Positions 44,083 through 52,857 of a stretch of 64,000 bases of DNA are shown one piece after another (position 1 is the first letter of the stretch; every line of letters starts with the position of its first letter). Location of the stretch: the NCBI GenBank assembly GCA_002421985.1, contig DISF01000053.1:75841-139840 (forward strand), read 5' to 3'. Under the pieces are notes generated by a model, which did no database searches, was not told where the DNA came from, and saw only the letters and a program-made list of their open reading frames with translations. The DNA is from Roseovarius sp. UBA6217. GTDB lineage: Bacteria > Pseudomonadota > Alphaproteobacteria > Rhodobacterales > Rhodobacteraceae. The translations under genes were made by a program, and so were the position numbers.

Positions 44083-45270
44083 TCAGTTTGAGTCCTCTGA
44101 TAATGTGGAAATCCCGGCCTGGCGCAATGCGTCCAGCACGCGCGCCGTATCAGCGCCTGCGACCGGGGCGGGCTTGGGGGCCACGCGGTCGTGACGCGCA
44201 AATCTCATCGGCAAGCCGGGCACGGGGATCGTGCCCAGATCGGGGTGCGGAAGGTCGTGGATCATGCCGCGGGCGCGCATGTCGTCGTCCGACACGACCT
44301 CGGCCAGGGTGCGCACCGGCGCGCCCGGCACATGCGCGTTGCTCAAGGCCGCGAAAATCTCGGCGCGGGTATGCTTCGTGGTCCATTCCGCGACCCAGCC
44401 ATCGACCTCGGCACGCCGCGCGCAGCGCGCGGGCCCCTTGGCCAGGTCGGGATCCCCGGCCAGATCGGGGCGGCCCATCGCGCGGCTCAGTTGCTCCCAG
44501 TGGCGATCATTCAGGCACATGATCGCCACCTGCCCGTCCTGTGCCGGAAACAGATCGTAGGGAGCGACCTTGAGCACGGCCTGGCTGTTGCCGGCCCGGT
44601 CCACAAACCCGTCAGGTGCCAGCAGGAAACTGGCGATATTCGACGCCAGCGTGTGATGCGCCACGTCCTGCATCGCGATTTCAACGTAGTCACCACGCCC
44701 GGTCGTGCCGCGCGCGTGCAACGCCGCCATTATGCCGCCGAACAGATGGATCCCGCCGAGGAAATCGGTGATCGCCGCGCCGCATTTCACCGGTGAGCCA
44801 TCGGGAAAACCGGTCACCGAAATCAGCCCCGTCAATGCCTGAATGGGGAAGTCCATCGCCGGCGCATCGCGATAGACGGAATCGGCCGCGTAGCCCTTGC
44901 CCGACCCCATGACCAGCCGCGGATTGCGCGCCGACAGCGTCTCCCACCCCAGCCCCAATTTTTCCATCGTGCCGGGCCGGGAATTCTCGATCAGCACATC
45001 GGCGGTATCCGCCAGCGCCAGCAGCGCGGAGCGCCCTTCGTCCGACCGAAGATCGAGCACCACGCTTTGTTTGCTGGAATTCAACATCATCGCCGCAGGA
45101 TTTTCGCGCCCTCCCGCGACACCGCGGATGCTGTCGCCGCCGGGCGGCTCCACCTTGATGACCTCGGCCCCCATGAGCGCAAACATCAGTCCGCAATACG
45201 GCCCCAGATAAACCTGGCCCAGGTCGATCACCCTGAGACCGGACAGGGGGCCACCCGCCGCCATCGTCAT
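44083..45270 (-). CDS. CaiB/BaiF (family III) CoA transferase
   Basis: Protein of 395 residues: LRVIDLGQVYLGPYCG at the start, ENSRPGTMEKLGLGW near 95-110, and the acyl-carrying Asp at 140 in APAMDFPIQALTG. It transfers CoA between acids, probably activating the imported substrate from a thioester donor without ATP. Start ATG 45270 overlaps the stop of the hydratase/isomerase gene (ATGA). The next ACAD gene follows after 1 bp. Confidence 0.9.
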   Translation of the reverse strand: MTMAAGGPLSGLRVIDLGQVYLGPYCGLMFALMGAEVIKVEPPGGDSIRGVAGGRENPAAMMLNSSKQSVVLDLRSDEGRSALLALADTADVLIENSRPGTMEKLGLGWETLSARNPRLVMGSGKGYAADSVYRDAPAMDFPIQALTGLISVTGFPDGSPVKCGAAITDFLGGIHLFGGIMAALHARGTTGRGDYVEIAMQDVAHHTLASNIASFLLAPDGFVDRAGNSQAVLKVAPYDLFPAQDGQVAIMCLNDRHWEQLSRAMGRPDLAGDPDLAKGPARCARRAEVDGWVAEWTTKHTRAEIFAALSNAHVPGAPVRTLAEVVSDDDMRARGMIHDLPHPDLGTIPVPGLPMRFARHDRVAPKPAPVAGADTARVLDALRQAGISTLSEDSN

Positions 45271-46037
45271 GTTCCGCCAAAGCGCGGCTGGCGCTTTTCC
45301 CTGAACGCGGCGACCGCTTCGTGATGATCCTCGGTCTGCATGATAAAGGCCTCGGCGGTGGCTTCGATCTCAAGGTAGGTGGCAAAGTCGCAATCCATGC
45401 CGCGGTTCAGCATCGCCTTGCCCAGCCCGAAGGCACGGGTCGGTCCTTCGGCCAGACGCGCGGCGAGTGCCGCGGCCTCTGCCTCCAGCGTGTCTTCGTC
45501 GTGAATCGCATGAACGATCCCCAGATCGCGTGCCTCTTGCGCGCCGATCACCTGAGCGGTCATGAACATGGCCTTGGCGCGCTGCGTCCCGACCACTCGC
45601 GACAGCAGGTAAAGCCCGCCGCCATCGGGCACGATCGCCACCCGCGCATAGGCCTGGCAGAACCGGGCCGAGGGCGCGGCCAGAATCACGTCGGCCAGAA
45701 GCGCGATATTGAACCCCACACCGAACGCTGGCCCCGCGACTGCTGCAACCACCGGCTTTTCAAGATCGTAGAGCATCCGGGTGACGCGGTGTTGCTGCTT
45801 CATGCGGTCGCGCATGGCCACAGGGGTCGAGTCGGCAAATGTGTTGATGTCGCCGCCCGCGCAGAACGCGCCCCCGGTTCCGCTGATCAGCAGTGCGCGG
45901 ACGCGATCATCATCGCGCACCTCGGTGACGATACGCTCCATCTCCTTGCGTGCGCCCTGATCGAGCGCATTCTTCTTCTCGGGAAAGTCGAAGGTCATCC
46001 GACCGACCCCTTCCGAGCGACTATAGAGCAATGGCAC
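45267..46037 (-). CDS. Enoyl-CoA hydratase/isomerase, PaaG-like
   Basis: Crotonase-fold protein of 256 residues with AFCAGGDINTF and VAGPAFGVGFNIALLAD oxyanion-hole segments. As in the protein at 40938, the active-site stretch YARVAIVPDGGGLYLL carries Asp and no hydratase Glu pair, pointing to an isomerase. Start is GTG at 46037, with GGGAGG 8 bp upstream. It is the first gene of the minus-strand operon that continues into the CoA transferase, ACADs and second TRAP system. Confidence 0.86.
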   Translation of the reverse strand: MPLLYSRSEGVGRMTFDFPEKKNALDQGARKEMERIVTEVRDDDRVRALLISGTGGAFCAGGDINTFADSTPVAMRDRMKQQHRVTRMLYDLEKPVVAAVAGPAFGVGFNIALLADVILAAPSARFCQAYARVAIVPDGGGLYLLSRVVGTQRAKAMFMTAQVIGAQEARDLGIVHAIHDEDTLEAEAAALAARLAEGPTRAFGLGKAMLNRGMDCDFATYLEIEATAEAFIMQTEDHHEAVAAFREKRQPRFGGT

Positions 46038-46261
46038 CGCGTCTTCCTCCCGAATGAGTCGGCTACTGCCACGTTAAGGGGGGAGTGTCTCAGCGCACAT
46101 ACCCTGACGTGGAAAAACAGACTCATGCGAAATTCGCGGCACGGCCTTTTCCCGTTGTGCTCTTCCGGAAGGGATGTTTAACCCTGTATGCGTCTCTACC
46201 AACCACCTTGGCGATCTCTCGGCATCGCCATGCCGATTTCAAATAGTGAAGAAAGCGGACA

Positions 46262-47227
46262 ATGTACAAAGACTCCCCTCTCGGCCGTCTGCGCCTGCCA
46301 GTGATCTGCTCTCCGATGTTTCTGGTGTCCGGCCCGGACCTGGTCATCGCCCAGTGCAAGGCCGGCGTGATCGGCAGCTTTCCGGCATTGAACGCGCGTG
46401 AGGCCGACGGAGAGCCGCCCCTGCTGGATGCATGGCTCAAGCGAATCACCGAAGAGCTTGACGCGCATAACCAGGCCAACCCCGAGCGACCGGCCGCACC
46501 TTTCGCGGTCAACCAGATCGTGCACCGTTCGAATGACCGGATTGAGCGGGACGTCGAAATATGTGCGCGCTGGAAAGTGCCTATCTGGATCACCTCGATG
46601 GGCGCGCGCGAAGACGTGAACCTGGCGGCACATGATTGCGGCGGTATCGTGCTGCACGACGTGATCAACAACCGCTTTGCCAGGAAGGCCATCGACAAGG
46701 GTGCCGACGGGCTGATCGCGGTCTGCGCCGGTGCGGGTGGCCACGCAGGTGCCCTTTCGCCCTTTGCGCTGGTGCAGGAGATCCGCGAATGGTTCGACGG
46801 TCCGCTGGCCCTCTCGGGGGCCATCGCCACCGGGCGCTCTGTTCTTGGCGCGCAGGCCATCGGGGCCGACTTCGCCTATATCGGCTCGCCCTTCATCGCG
46901 ACGACCGAAGCTGCCGCTTCGGAGGGCTACAAGCGGATGATCGTCGACAGCGGGGCCGATGATATTGTTTACACCAGCCACTTCAGCGGCGTGAACGCCA
47001 ATTATCTCAAACCGTCTGTCCGCGCGGTCGGGCTTGACCCCGACAACCTGACCGGCGACGGCAACAAGCTCAACCTCTCCACCGGGGACGTGCGCCCGAA
47101 GGCCTGGCGTGACATCTGGGGCAGCGGCCAAGGGATCGGCGCGGTGAAAGATGTGATGACCACGGCAGAATATGTCGACCGTCTCGACAGGGAATACCAC
47201 GCCGCCAAGGATGCGCTCTGCGTCTGA
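46262..47227 (+). CDS. Nitronate-monooxygenase-family flavoprotein
   Basis: Protein of 321 residues with the FMN TIM-barrel of the nitronate monooxygenase/enoyl reductase II family: VICSPMFLVSGPDLV at the N-terminus, AGAGGHAGALSPFAL with His161 in the middle, and YIGSPFIATTEA towards the end. Family members oxidise nitronates or reduce enoyl groups. In mycobacteria a relative (IpdC) belongs to the steroid-ring pathway next to ipdAB. Here it stands alone, with a 224-bp upstream gap and a terminator after it. The reaction cannot be assigned. Confidence 0.85.
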   Translation: MYKDSPLGRLRLPVICSPMFLVSGPDLVIAQCKAGVIGSFPALNAREADGEPPLLDAWLKRITEELDAHNQANPERPAAPFAVNQIVHRSNDRIERDVEICARWKVPIWITSMGAREDVNLAAHDCGGIVLHDVINNRFARKAIDKGADGLIAVCAGAGGHAGALSPFALVQEIREWFDGPLALSGAIATGRSVLGAQAIGADFAYIGSPFIATTEAAASEGYKRMIVDSGADDIVYTSHFSGVNANYLKPSVRAVGLDPDNLTGDGNKLNLSTGDVRPKAWRDIWGSGQGIGAVKDVMTTAEYVDRLDREYHAAKDALCV

Positions 47228-47234
47228 CGGATGA

Positions 47235-47258
47235 GGGCGGCAGGTTCCCCTGCCGCCC
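47235..47258. terminator. Hairpin terminator between convergent genes
   Basis: Perfect 10-bp stem GGGCGGCAGG / CCTGCCGCCC with a TTCC tetraloop, 7 bp after the flavoprotein stop and before the convergent PaaK-like gene. No long U-run follows. Confidence 0.7.
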
Positions 47259-47301
47259 TTCGGCGTTTCGCCCGCTGGTCACAGCAGCTTTGGACAGAGC
47301 G

Positions 47302-48495
47302 TCATTTGTCTTTCTGATTGACGATCAGTTCCGCATTCTCGGGCAACTCGGGGACAATGGTCACCGCGTCGGCACGGATCCTTGCATGCAGCTTGAAGGC
47401 ATCGGCGGCGGCAGCCTCGGCGGCGGATGCGTCTGCGCCATCTTCAAGCACCAGAGAAACGCGGATCATGTCGCGATCATTCTCCCGCGTCACCACGGCC
47501 TGCGCGGCCTTGGCCCCCGGTGTGGCGATGATGACTTCCTCGATCACACGCGGATAGACGAAAATCTCGCGCACCTTGACCGCCGCGCCAACACGACCCT
47601 GCAATGCCGAGATGCGCCTGACGCTGCCATCCGCGTTGCTTTCCAGCGCAAACGCACTGTCGCCGGTGCCGAACCGGATCATCGGCCAGGTGGCCTCGCG
47701 GGCGGTCACGACAACCTCGCCGGGTTCGCCATGAGGCACCTGCGCGCCTCCGACCGGATCACAGATCTGCACCACGCGATCGGGGTGGACCACATAGCCT
47801 TCACCCCCATCCTCATAGGCCACAAGACCCAGGTCGGCTGTGGCATAGGCGGCCCAGGTCGACACGCCGTAATCCGCCTCGATACGGCGACGCTTGGTCA
47901 TCCAGTCGCCCATTTCGCCCCCGAGGAAGGCGGTTTTCACCGTCCACGCATCCCGGCCATAGGTTTCGATCACCTTGTCCGCGAGCGTCAGGAAGAAGGC
48001 GGTCGAGGCACAGATCGAGGTCACGCCGGTTTCAACGATGATCTGCGCCTGAAGCTCGGTATTGCCGACACCGCCGGGAATGACCGTCGCGCCCGCAGCC
48101 TGCGCCCCCTCGTCAAACAGCAAGCCGGCAGGCACGAGATGATACATCCAGGTGTTCAGTATGATGTCTCCCGCGCCTATTCCGGCCGCCTTGAACAGCA
48201 GGTCCAGGCCATGCCCCTTGCCGGAAAGCGACGGCTCAAAGATCGGGCCGGGCGAGACGTAGATCCGCCCGACATCCTTCAGATCAGAGGCAAGGAATCC
48301 GCCGAAAGGCGGATCAGCACGCTGGATCTTCAGAAGCTCTTCCTTCTTCATCACCGGCAGGCGCGACAAGTCTGCCAGCGATGACACAGCCGCCGGATCG
48401 AATCCGGCGGCCTCAAATCGTGATTTCAAACCCGGGGCCTTTTCGGCCGCGGCCGCGTAGGCTTGAGCTATGTCTCTGTAGATCTCGTCAGACAT
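47302..48495 (-). CDS. PaaK-like AMP-binding protein with degenerate ATP loop
   Basis: Protein of 397 residues related to phenylacetate-CoA ligase. Later motifs are kept: RFGTGDSAF (ribose Asp) and GRVGAAVKVREIFVYP with VIEEVI. The nucleotide P-loop, normally T/S-S-G-T-T-G, is replaced by VSPGPIFEP at about 80-88. Either ATP is bound differently, or the protein does not make an adenylate. Start ATG 48495 was preferred over the ATG two codons upstream because AGGAGG is then 7 bases away. Last gene of the minus-strand operon that starts at 52790. Confidence 0.8.
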   Translation of the reverse strand: MSDEIYRDIAQAYAAAAEKAPGLKSRFEAAGFDPAAVSSLADLSRLPVMKKEELLKIQRADPPFGGFLASDLKDVGRIYVSPGPIFEPSLSGKGHGLDLLFKAAGIGAGDIILNTWMYHLVPAGLLFDEGAQAAGATVIPGGVGNTELQAQIIVETGVTSICASTAFFLTLADKVIETYGRDAWTVKTAFLGGEMGDWMTKRRRIEADYGVSTWAAYATADLGLVAYEDGGEGYVVHPDRVVQICDPVGGAQVPHGEPGEVVVTAREATWPMIRFGTGDSAFALESNADGSVRRISALQGRVGAAVKVREIFVYPRVIEEVIIATPGAKAAQAVVTRENDRDMIRVSLVLEDGADASAAEAAAADAFKLHARIRADAVTIVPELPENAELIVNQKDK

Positions 48496-48522
48496 GTTCA
48501 TGCCTCCTTGTCCATTCAGGGT

Positions 48523-49332
48523 TTAGAGCGGGCAGTCCTTGCGGAAGTTCGGCGCGCGCTTTTCGCGGTGCGACAGCACCCCTTCCTTGACATCTTCGCC
48601 CATGAAACCAAGCATTTCAAGTGCCGTCGAGGCATCAAAGATCGGCCCGGCCTGACGGAGCCAGTTGTTGAGCGAATACTTGGTCCAGCGCACCGCGCTT
48701 TGCGACGCGTTGGCCAGTTCGACAGCGGTATCCAGAGCGATCTGCTGCAGCTCGTCATCCTCGACACACATCGACACCAGACCGATGCGCTCGGCCTCTT
48801 CGCCGGACACCGGCTTGCAGGTCATCAGGTAGTATTTCGCCTTGGCCATCGAGGTCAGCAGCGGCCAGATGATCGCCGCGACATCCCCGGCGGCGACACC
48901 CAGACGCGGGTGGCCATCGACGATCTTGGCGCGTTTGCCAGCGATCGAGATGTCGGCAAGGATCGCCACGACCAGGCCGGCACCCGCTGCCGGGCCGTTG
49001 ATTGCCGAAATGATCGGCTTGTTGCAGTTGATGATGTTGTAGACGAGGTCCTTGGCCTCTTTCCACGTCTTCATGATCTCGTACGAGTTGCCCATCATGT
49101 TTTCGATGAGGCTGAAATCGCCGCCCGCCGAAAACGCCTTGCCCGCGCCGGTCACGATGACAGCGTTGATGTCGGGGTCACGGTCGATGTCGATCCACAT
49201 GTCGGTCATCTGGGTGTGGGTTTCCGCATCGACGGAATTCAACGTCTCGGGCCGGTCGAACGTGATGCGCAGAACGCGATCCGCCGGATAGTCGAATTTC
49301 AACTTGTCGTATTTTGCGTAACGATCAGACAT
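48523..49332 (-). CDS. Enoyl-CoA hydratase/isomerase family protein
   Basis: Crotonase-fold protein of 269 residues. Oxyanion-hole segments [14 protein letters not shown] and [17 protein letters not shown] are clear. The catalytic region reads [16 protein letters not shown], with no obvious glutamate pair, so hydration by the standard mechanism is uncertain. Start ATG 49332. It lies 33 bp after the ACAD gene at 49366 and 27 bp before the PaaK-like gene, within the operator-controlled operon. Confidence 0.86.
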   Translation of the reverse strand: MSDRYAKYDKLKFDYPADRVLRITFDRPETLNSVDAETHTQMTDMWIDIDRDPDINAVIVTGAGKAFSAGGDFSLIENMMGNSYEIMKTWKEAKDLVYNIINCNKPIISAINGPAAGAGLVVAILADISIAGKRAKIVDGHPRLGVAAGDVAAIIWPLLTSMAKAKYYLMTCKPVSGEEAERIGLVSMCVEDDELQQIALDTAVELANASQSAVRWTKYSLNNWLRQAGPIFDASTALEMLGFMGEDVKEGVLSHREKRAPNFRKDCPL

Positions 49333-49365
49333 ATTTCTGTTCCTTTAGTTGACGTTATTGTCGAT

Positions 49366-50517
49366 CTAGCCAGGCAATCCGAGGACGGCCTTGGACAGGA
49401 TGTTGCGCTGGATCTCGTTCGATCCACCGTAGATCGTGGTGGGACGGGCCTTGTAGAAACTCGACAGGACGTCCACCCCGACATTGCCGACCTGTAGCGG
49501 ACCGATCGTTCCGCCATCGGGGCCTGCCGCCTCGATCATCAGTTCGGTTATGCGCTGAAAGCACTCGGTCACCCAGATCTTGAGCATCGAGACATCAGCA
49601 CCAAGCGTCTCGCCGCGCTTCAATTGGTCGGCAAAACGCGCGTAGAGCGCGGCATGATCCTCGACGTCGAGAGCTGCCTGTGCGAAACGGTCGCGGAACA
49701 CCGGATCTTCAAACGCGCCACGGCCACGGGCAAAGCTTTCAAGTTGCCCGAGCGCGTTCTGGGCCAGGTTCGGCGATCCGATGAAAATGCGCTCGAAGCT
49801 CAAAAGCGCCTTGGCCATCGTCCAGCCCTTGTTCAGCTCGCCGACAAGGTTCTCCCGGGGCGCGCGGGCATTGTCGAAGAACACCTCGCAGAACTCGGTC
49901 TCGCCCGACAGAGTGGTGATGGTGCGCACCTCGATACCGGGCTGATCCATAGGCGCGAGAAGGAAGCTGATGCCCTTCTGTTTCATGGGCGCATCCGGGT
50001 CGGTGCGCACCAGCATGAAGATATGCGTGGCGTCATGCGCCATTGTCGTCCAGATTTTTTGACCGTTGATGACGAAGTCGTCGCCATCCATCTCTGCGCG
50101 GGTGCGCAGGTTGGCCAGATCAGAGCCGGCACCCGGCTCGGAATAGCCCTGGCACCAGATGTCCTCGCAGCTCAGGATACGCGGAAGCCAATAGTCTTTC
50201 TGCTTCTGGGTGCCGAACTTGATGATAAGCGGGCCGACCATCTGCACGCCCATGTCGCGCCCGCGGTTGACACCCCAGCGTTGCTGTTCTTCATAAAAGA
50301 TCAGCAGCTTGGCCGCGTTCAGCCCCATTCCGCCATATTCCGCGGGCCAGGCCGGGGCGACCCACCCCTTCGCATGCAGCTTGCGATGCCAATGCTCGAT
50401 CTCGGCGAATTTCGGGCGGTGCGGCAGATTGCGCAGATCTTCGGGATATTCCGCCTCGAAGAACCCGCGCACCTCTTTGCGGAACTCCGCATCGCTCATT
50501 GCGTTCCAGTCCGTCAT
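49366..50517 (-). CDS. Acyl-CoA dehydrogenase, complete subunit of a heteromeric pair
   Basis: Protein of 383 residues: SEPGAGSDLANLRTRAE, WTTMAHDATH, and Glu in LLSFERIFIG at the isovaleryl-type catalytic position. The C-terminal TIYGGSNEIQRN lacks the medium-chain Glu. The layout is close to FadE29-like steroid ACADs. Start ATG 50517 overlaps the degenerate partner gene by ATGA; the much longer open frame upstream is its shadow. Confidence 0.92.
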   Translation of the reverse strand: MTDWNAMSDAEFRKEVRGFFEAEYPEDLRNLPHRPKFAEIEHWHRKLHAKGWVAPAWPAEYGGMGLNAAKLLIFYEEQQRWGVNRGRDMGVQMVGPLIIKFGTQKQKDYWLPRILSCEDIWCQGYSEPGAGSDLANLRTRAEMDGDDFVINGQKIWTTMAHDATHIFMLVRTDPDAPMKQKGISFLLAPMDQPGIEVRTITTLSGETEFCEVFFDNARAPRENLVGELNKGWTMAKALLSFERIFIGSPNLAQNALGQLESFARGRGAFEDPVFRDRFAQAALDVEDHAALYARFADQLKRGETLGADVSMLKIWVTECFQRITELMIEAAGPDGGTIGPLQVGNVGVDVLSSFYKARPTTIYGGSNEIQRNILSKAVLGLPG

Positions 50518-51638
50518 TGTGCGGCTCCTTCCTGTTCGCGCGCCTCTAACCAAAGCCGTCTGTGATAGGAGTCGTCGCCCAGCCACGCCGACAAAACCAG
50601 CGCCCGGTTCAGGTAGAGCCCGATATCGTACTCGTCGGTATATCCGACAGCACCGTGCAACTGGATGGCGTCGCGCGTGATCTTCCTGGCGGCCGTAACC
50701 GCGCGCGCCTTGGCCCGGCTGGCAAGCCGCGCCCGGACTTTCGGATCGGTTTCGCGGTCCATCAGCCCGAGAGCTTCGCGCACCCCGGACTGTGCGACCT
50801 CGCACATCACGTTCAGGTCGACAGCGCGGTGCTGAATGACCTGGAACGACCCGATGGGCTTGTCGAACTGCTCGCGGGTCTTGATGTATTCAAGCGTAAT
50901 CTCGAAAGCACGTTCACTCAGGCCGACAAGCTCGGCGGCGGCAAGCGCCGTAGCATCGCTGATAGCCTCGGCAAGTGCGTCCCGAACCGCACCACCGCTG
51001 GCCAACTCCTCAGCCGGAGTGCCGGAGAACGAAAGCTCGCCCATCGCGCTACCATCGGCTTGCCTCCGTTCCTTGACGGCAAGCCCGTCCGCGCCCGCAG
51101 CGACCAGGACGAGAACCGGGCCGGCTCCCCCCTCGGCCACGACCAGGAAACCCTGCGCGCCGACCGCGCCGACAACCCAGGCCTTGCCGCCGGTCAGTTT
51201 TCCGTTCTCGTAGCGGCAGCTTGCTTCGGCGGGGCCACCGTTGGGGCCGCGCTCCTGCCAGGCGACGGCAAGAACGCATTCGCCGCCGACCAGCTGTTCC
51301 AACTTGGCATGATCCGGGCAAAGGCGGCGGAGAAGGCCAAGGCTCAGTCCGATTGTCATCACCACCGGTTCCGGGGCAATCACCCGGCCGACTTCCTCGG
51401 CGATGACGCCCCCGGCAGCAAGGCCCATGCCGAGCCCGCCGTTTTCGGCGGGAACGGTCACGCCGAAAACGCCTGCCTCGGCCAGTTCGCGGATCATGTC
51501 CGCATCCCAGCAGCCGCCGGCATCACGCAGTTTTCTGGATCGTCCACTGCCACCCGCGCGCTCAAACAGGGTGCGCGCGCTCTCACGCAGCAGGCGAAGG
51601 TCCTCCTGGTCGCTCAAAAGAATATCAGTCTGTGTCAT
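50514..51638 (-). CDS. Degenerate acyl-CoA dehydrogenase subunit (partner of next gene)
   Basis: Protein of 374 residues with ACAD helical domains (VPAENGGLGMGLAAGG; EQFDKPIGSFQVIQH; LHGAVGYTDEYDIG). The beta domain reads AVAWQERGPNGGPAEA instead of the FAD-binding EPGAGSD motif. It matches the non-catalytic half of FadE28/29-type pairs. It overlaps the MaoC gene upstream by 14 bp and the complete ACAD downstream by 4 bp. Confidence 0.87.
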   Translation of the reverse strand: MTQTDILLSDQEDLRLLRESARTLFERAGGSGRSRKLRDAGGCWDADMIRELAEAGVFGVTVPAENGGLGMGLAAGGVIAEEVGRVIAPEPVVMTIGLSLGLLRRLCPDHAKLEQLVGGECVLAVAWQERGPNGGPAEASCRYENGKLTGGKAWVVGAVGAQGFLVVAEGGAGPVLVLVAAGADGLAVKERRQADGSAMGELSFSGTPAEELASGGAVRDALAEAISDATALAAAELVGLSERAFEITLEYIKTREQFDKPIGSFQVIQHRAVDLNVMCEVAQSGVREALGLMDRETDPKVRARLASRAKARAVTAARKITRDAIQLHGAVGYTDEYDIGLYLNRALVLSAWLGDDSYHRRLWLEAREQEGAAQ

Positions 51639-52074
51639 TTTGTTTTCGCCGGATCATAACAGGGTTGTCGGTTGAAAATACCACCTCGCCCTTGGGGTTC
51701 CTGGCGCTGACGGTATAGTGCAGAACACCTCGGTCGGGCTTGCTTTTTGACGGCGTAACCGAATTGATCGTCAATTCGATATCGAGGGGTTCGTTCGGCC
51801 GCACGGGCCGCAGCCAGCGAAAATTGTCGAAGCCCATACCGCCGATATTGGCGACATCGGCCATCAGCTCCGCCATGACCGGCCTGAACACTTCAAGCAT
51901 CGTCTGAAAGCCCGATGCAATCAGGCTACCGTGTATGGTGGTCGCATAGTCCTCGTCGGTGTGCAGGCGTTGCGGGTCCCACTCCTTGGCGAAAGCTATG
52001 ATCGCCTCTTTGCTCATCGGATCGCTGCGAAAGCGATAAACCTGGCCCGGCGCGAAGTCATCGAGATACTTCAA
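51625..52074 (-). CDS. MaoC-like (R)-specific enoyl-CoA hydratase
   Basis: Protein of 149 residues, single hot-dog domain. The hydratase-2 dyad is intact: Asp33 and His38 in KEWDPQRLHTDEDYA, followed by IASGFQTMLEVFRPVM. Adds water to 2-enoyl-CoA to give the (R)-3-hydroxyacyl-CoA. It overlaps the transglutaminase-like gene by 4 bp and the degenerate ACAD gene by 14 bp. It is the natural hydration step after the ACAD pair. Confidence 0.9.
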   Translation of the reverse strand: MKYLDDFAPGQVYRFRSDPMSKEAIIAFAKEWDPQRLHTDEDYATTIHGSLIASGFQTMLEVFRPVMAELMADVANIGGMGFDNFRWLRPVRPNEPLDIELTINSVTPSKSKPDRGVLHYTVSARNPKGEVVFSTDNPVMIRRKQNDTD

Positions 52075-52790
52075 GAGGCCGCCTCCTTTGAAAACCCGGA
52101 ATCATACCCGCTCGAATCCTTGGCAATTCGCACGCGGTTGAACTCTTCCAGTTTCGGATAATTTTCCCTGAAAGCTGCCAGAAACTCGGTGATCGGCGCG
52201 TCGACGTATAGCCCCCGGTCATTCACATATTCCATGTGCCGGTTATTCTGCTCGTCGAATTCGTGGAAAAGAGCGTCGTGATATCCGTCAAACACCAGCG
52301 GCTTGACCCCGAATCGTTCGCACAACTCCTTGTTGAACGCAGGGGTGACCTTGTAGGCCTCACCGTCCAGCCACAACTGAACGTAGCCATGATAGATGAA
52401 CAGGTCGCTGTCCATCAGCTCTTGCAGCTTGGGCGTGTTCAGGTGGTTGCGCACATCCGCAAATCCCAGAGCGGCGGGAATACCGACGGCCCGCAGACAG
52501 GCCGCAAGAAGGATTGCCTTGGGCACGCAAAATGTCGCTTCCGCTCCGGCGATTCGACTGGCGCGATACGAATCCTCGTCCAGCGCGAAACAATAGGGAT
52601 CGTAACGGATATCATCGCGAACCGCCTCGAACAGCCGGATTGCCTTGTCGCGGCTTGATGTGTCTGGGGGAAGATCACGCAATGCCCCGGACACGAAAGC
52701 CTGCACTTCAAGGCTGTCGCTTTCGACAAAATGCGACGGCATGACATACCGTGCCGCCTCTGCCGACAGGTCGTCTTTCGACTGTGCCAT
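52071..52790 (-). CDS. Transglutaminase-like protein
   Basis: Protein of 239 residues with a transglutaminase-like core: Cys88 in ATFCVPKAILLAACLRAVGI and His134 in FIYHGYVQLWLDGEAY. The third triad position, normally Asp in 'D-P-T', is Thr149 in KVTPAFN. No signal peptide, so cytoplasmic. Related domains act as amidases, acyltransferases or peptide-bond enzymes; a role in acyl-CoA catabolism is not established. It is the first gene of the minus-strand operon; the 17-bp operator is centred 28 bp upstream of its start. Start ATG 52790, with a GGGGGG site. Confidence 0.78.
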   Translation of the reverse strand: MAQSKDDLSAEAARYVMPSHFVESDSLEVQAFVSGALRDLPPDTSSRDKAIRLFEAVRDDIRYDPYCFALDEDSYRASRIAGAEATFCVPKAILLAACLRAVGIPAALGFADVRNHLNTPKLQELMDSDLFIYHGYVQLWLDGEAYKVTPAFNKELCERFGVKPLVFDGYHDALFHEFDEQNNRHMEYVNDRGLYVDAPITEFLAAFRENYPKLEEFNRVRIAKDSSGYDSGFSKEAAS

Positions 52791-52809
52791 TAGCCCCCCT
52801 CTCTCTCTT

Positions 52810-52826
52810 TCTAACAAGTGTTAGAT
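52810..52826. promoter_or_regulatory. TetR-type operator TCTAACA-N3-GTTAGAT (copy 1)
   Basis: Two perfect 6-bp half-sites (CTAACA/TGTTAG) in a 17-bp frame, 20 bp upstream of the transglutaminase-like start codon and so over its likely promoter. The same 17-bp frame recurs at 56464. No matching regulator gene is in the window. Confidence 0.8.
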
Positions 52827-52857
52827 TAATGGTGAAAACCCTACCCGTCAACGGGGT

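Noticed and set aside
46038..46261. Half-match GCGCACATA to the CACATATGTG family near 46.09 kb
   Set aside because: Only one half-site; the other half does not pair, so not counted as an operator.
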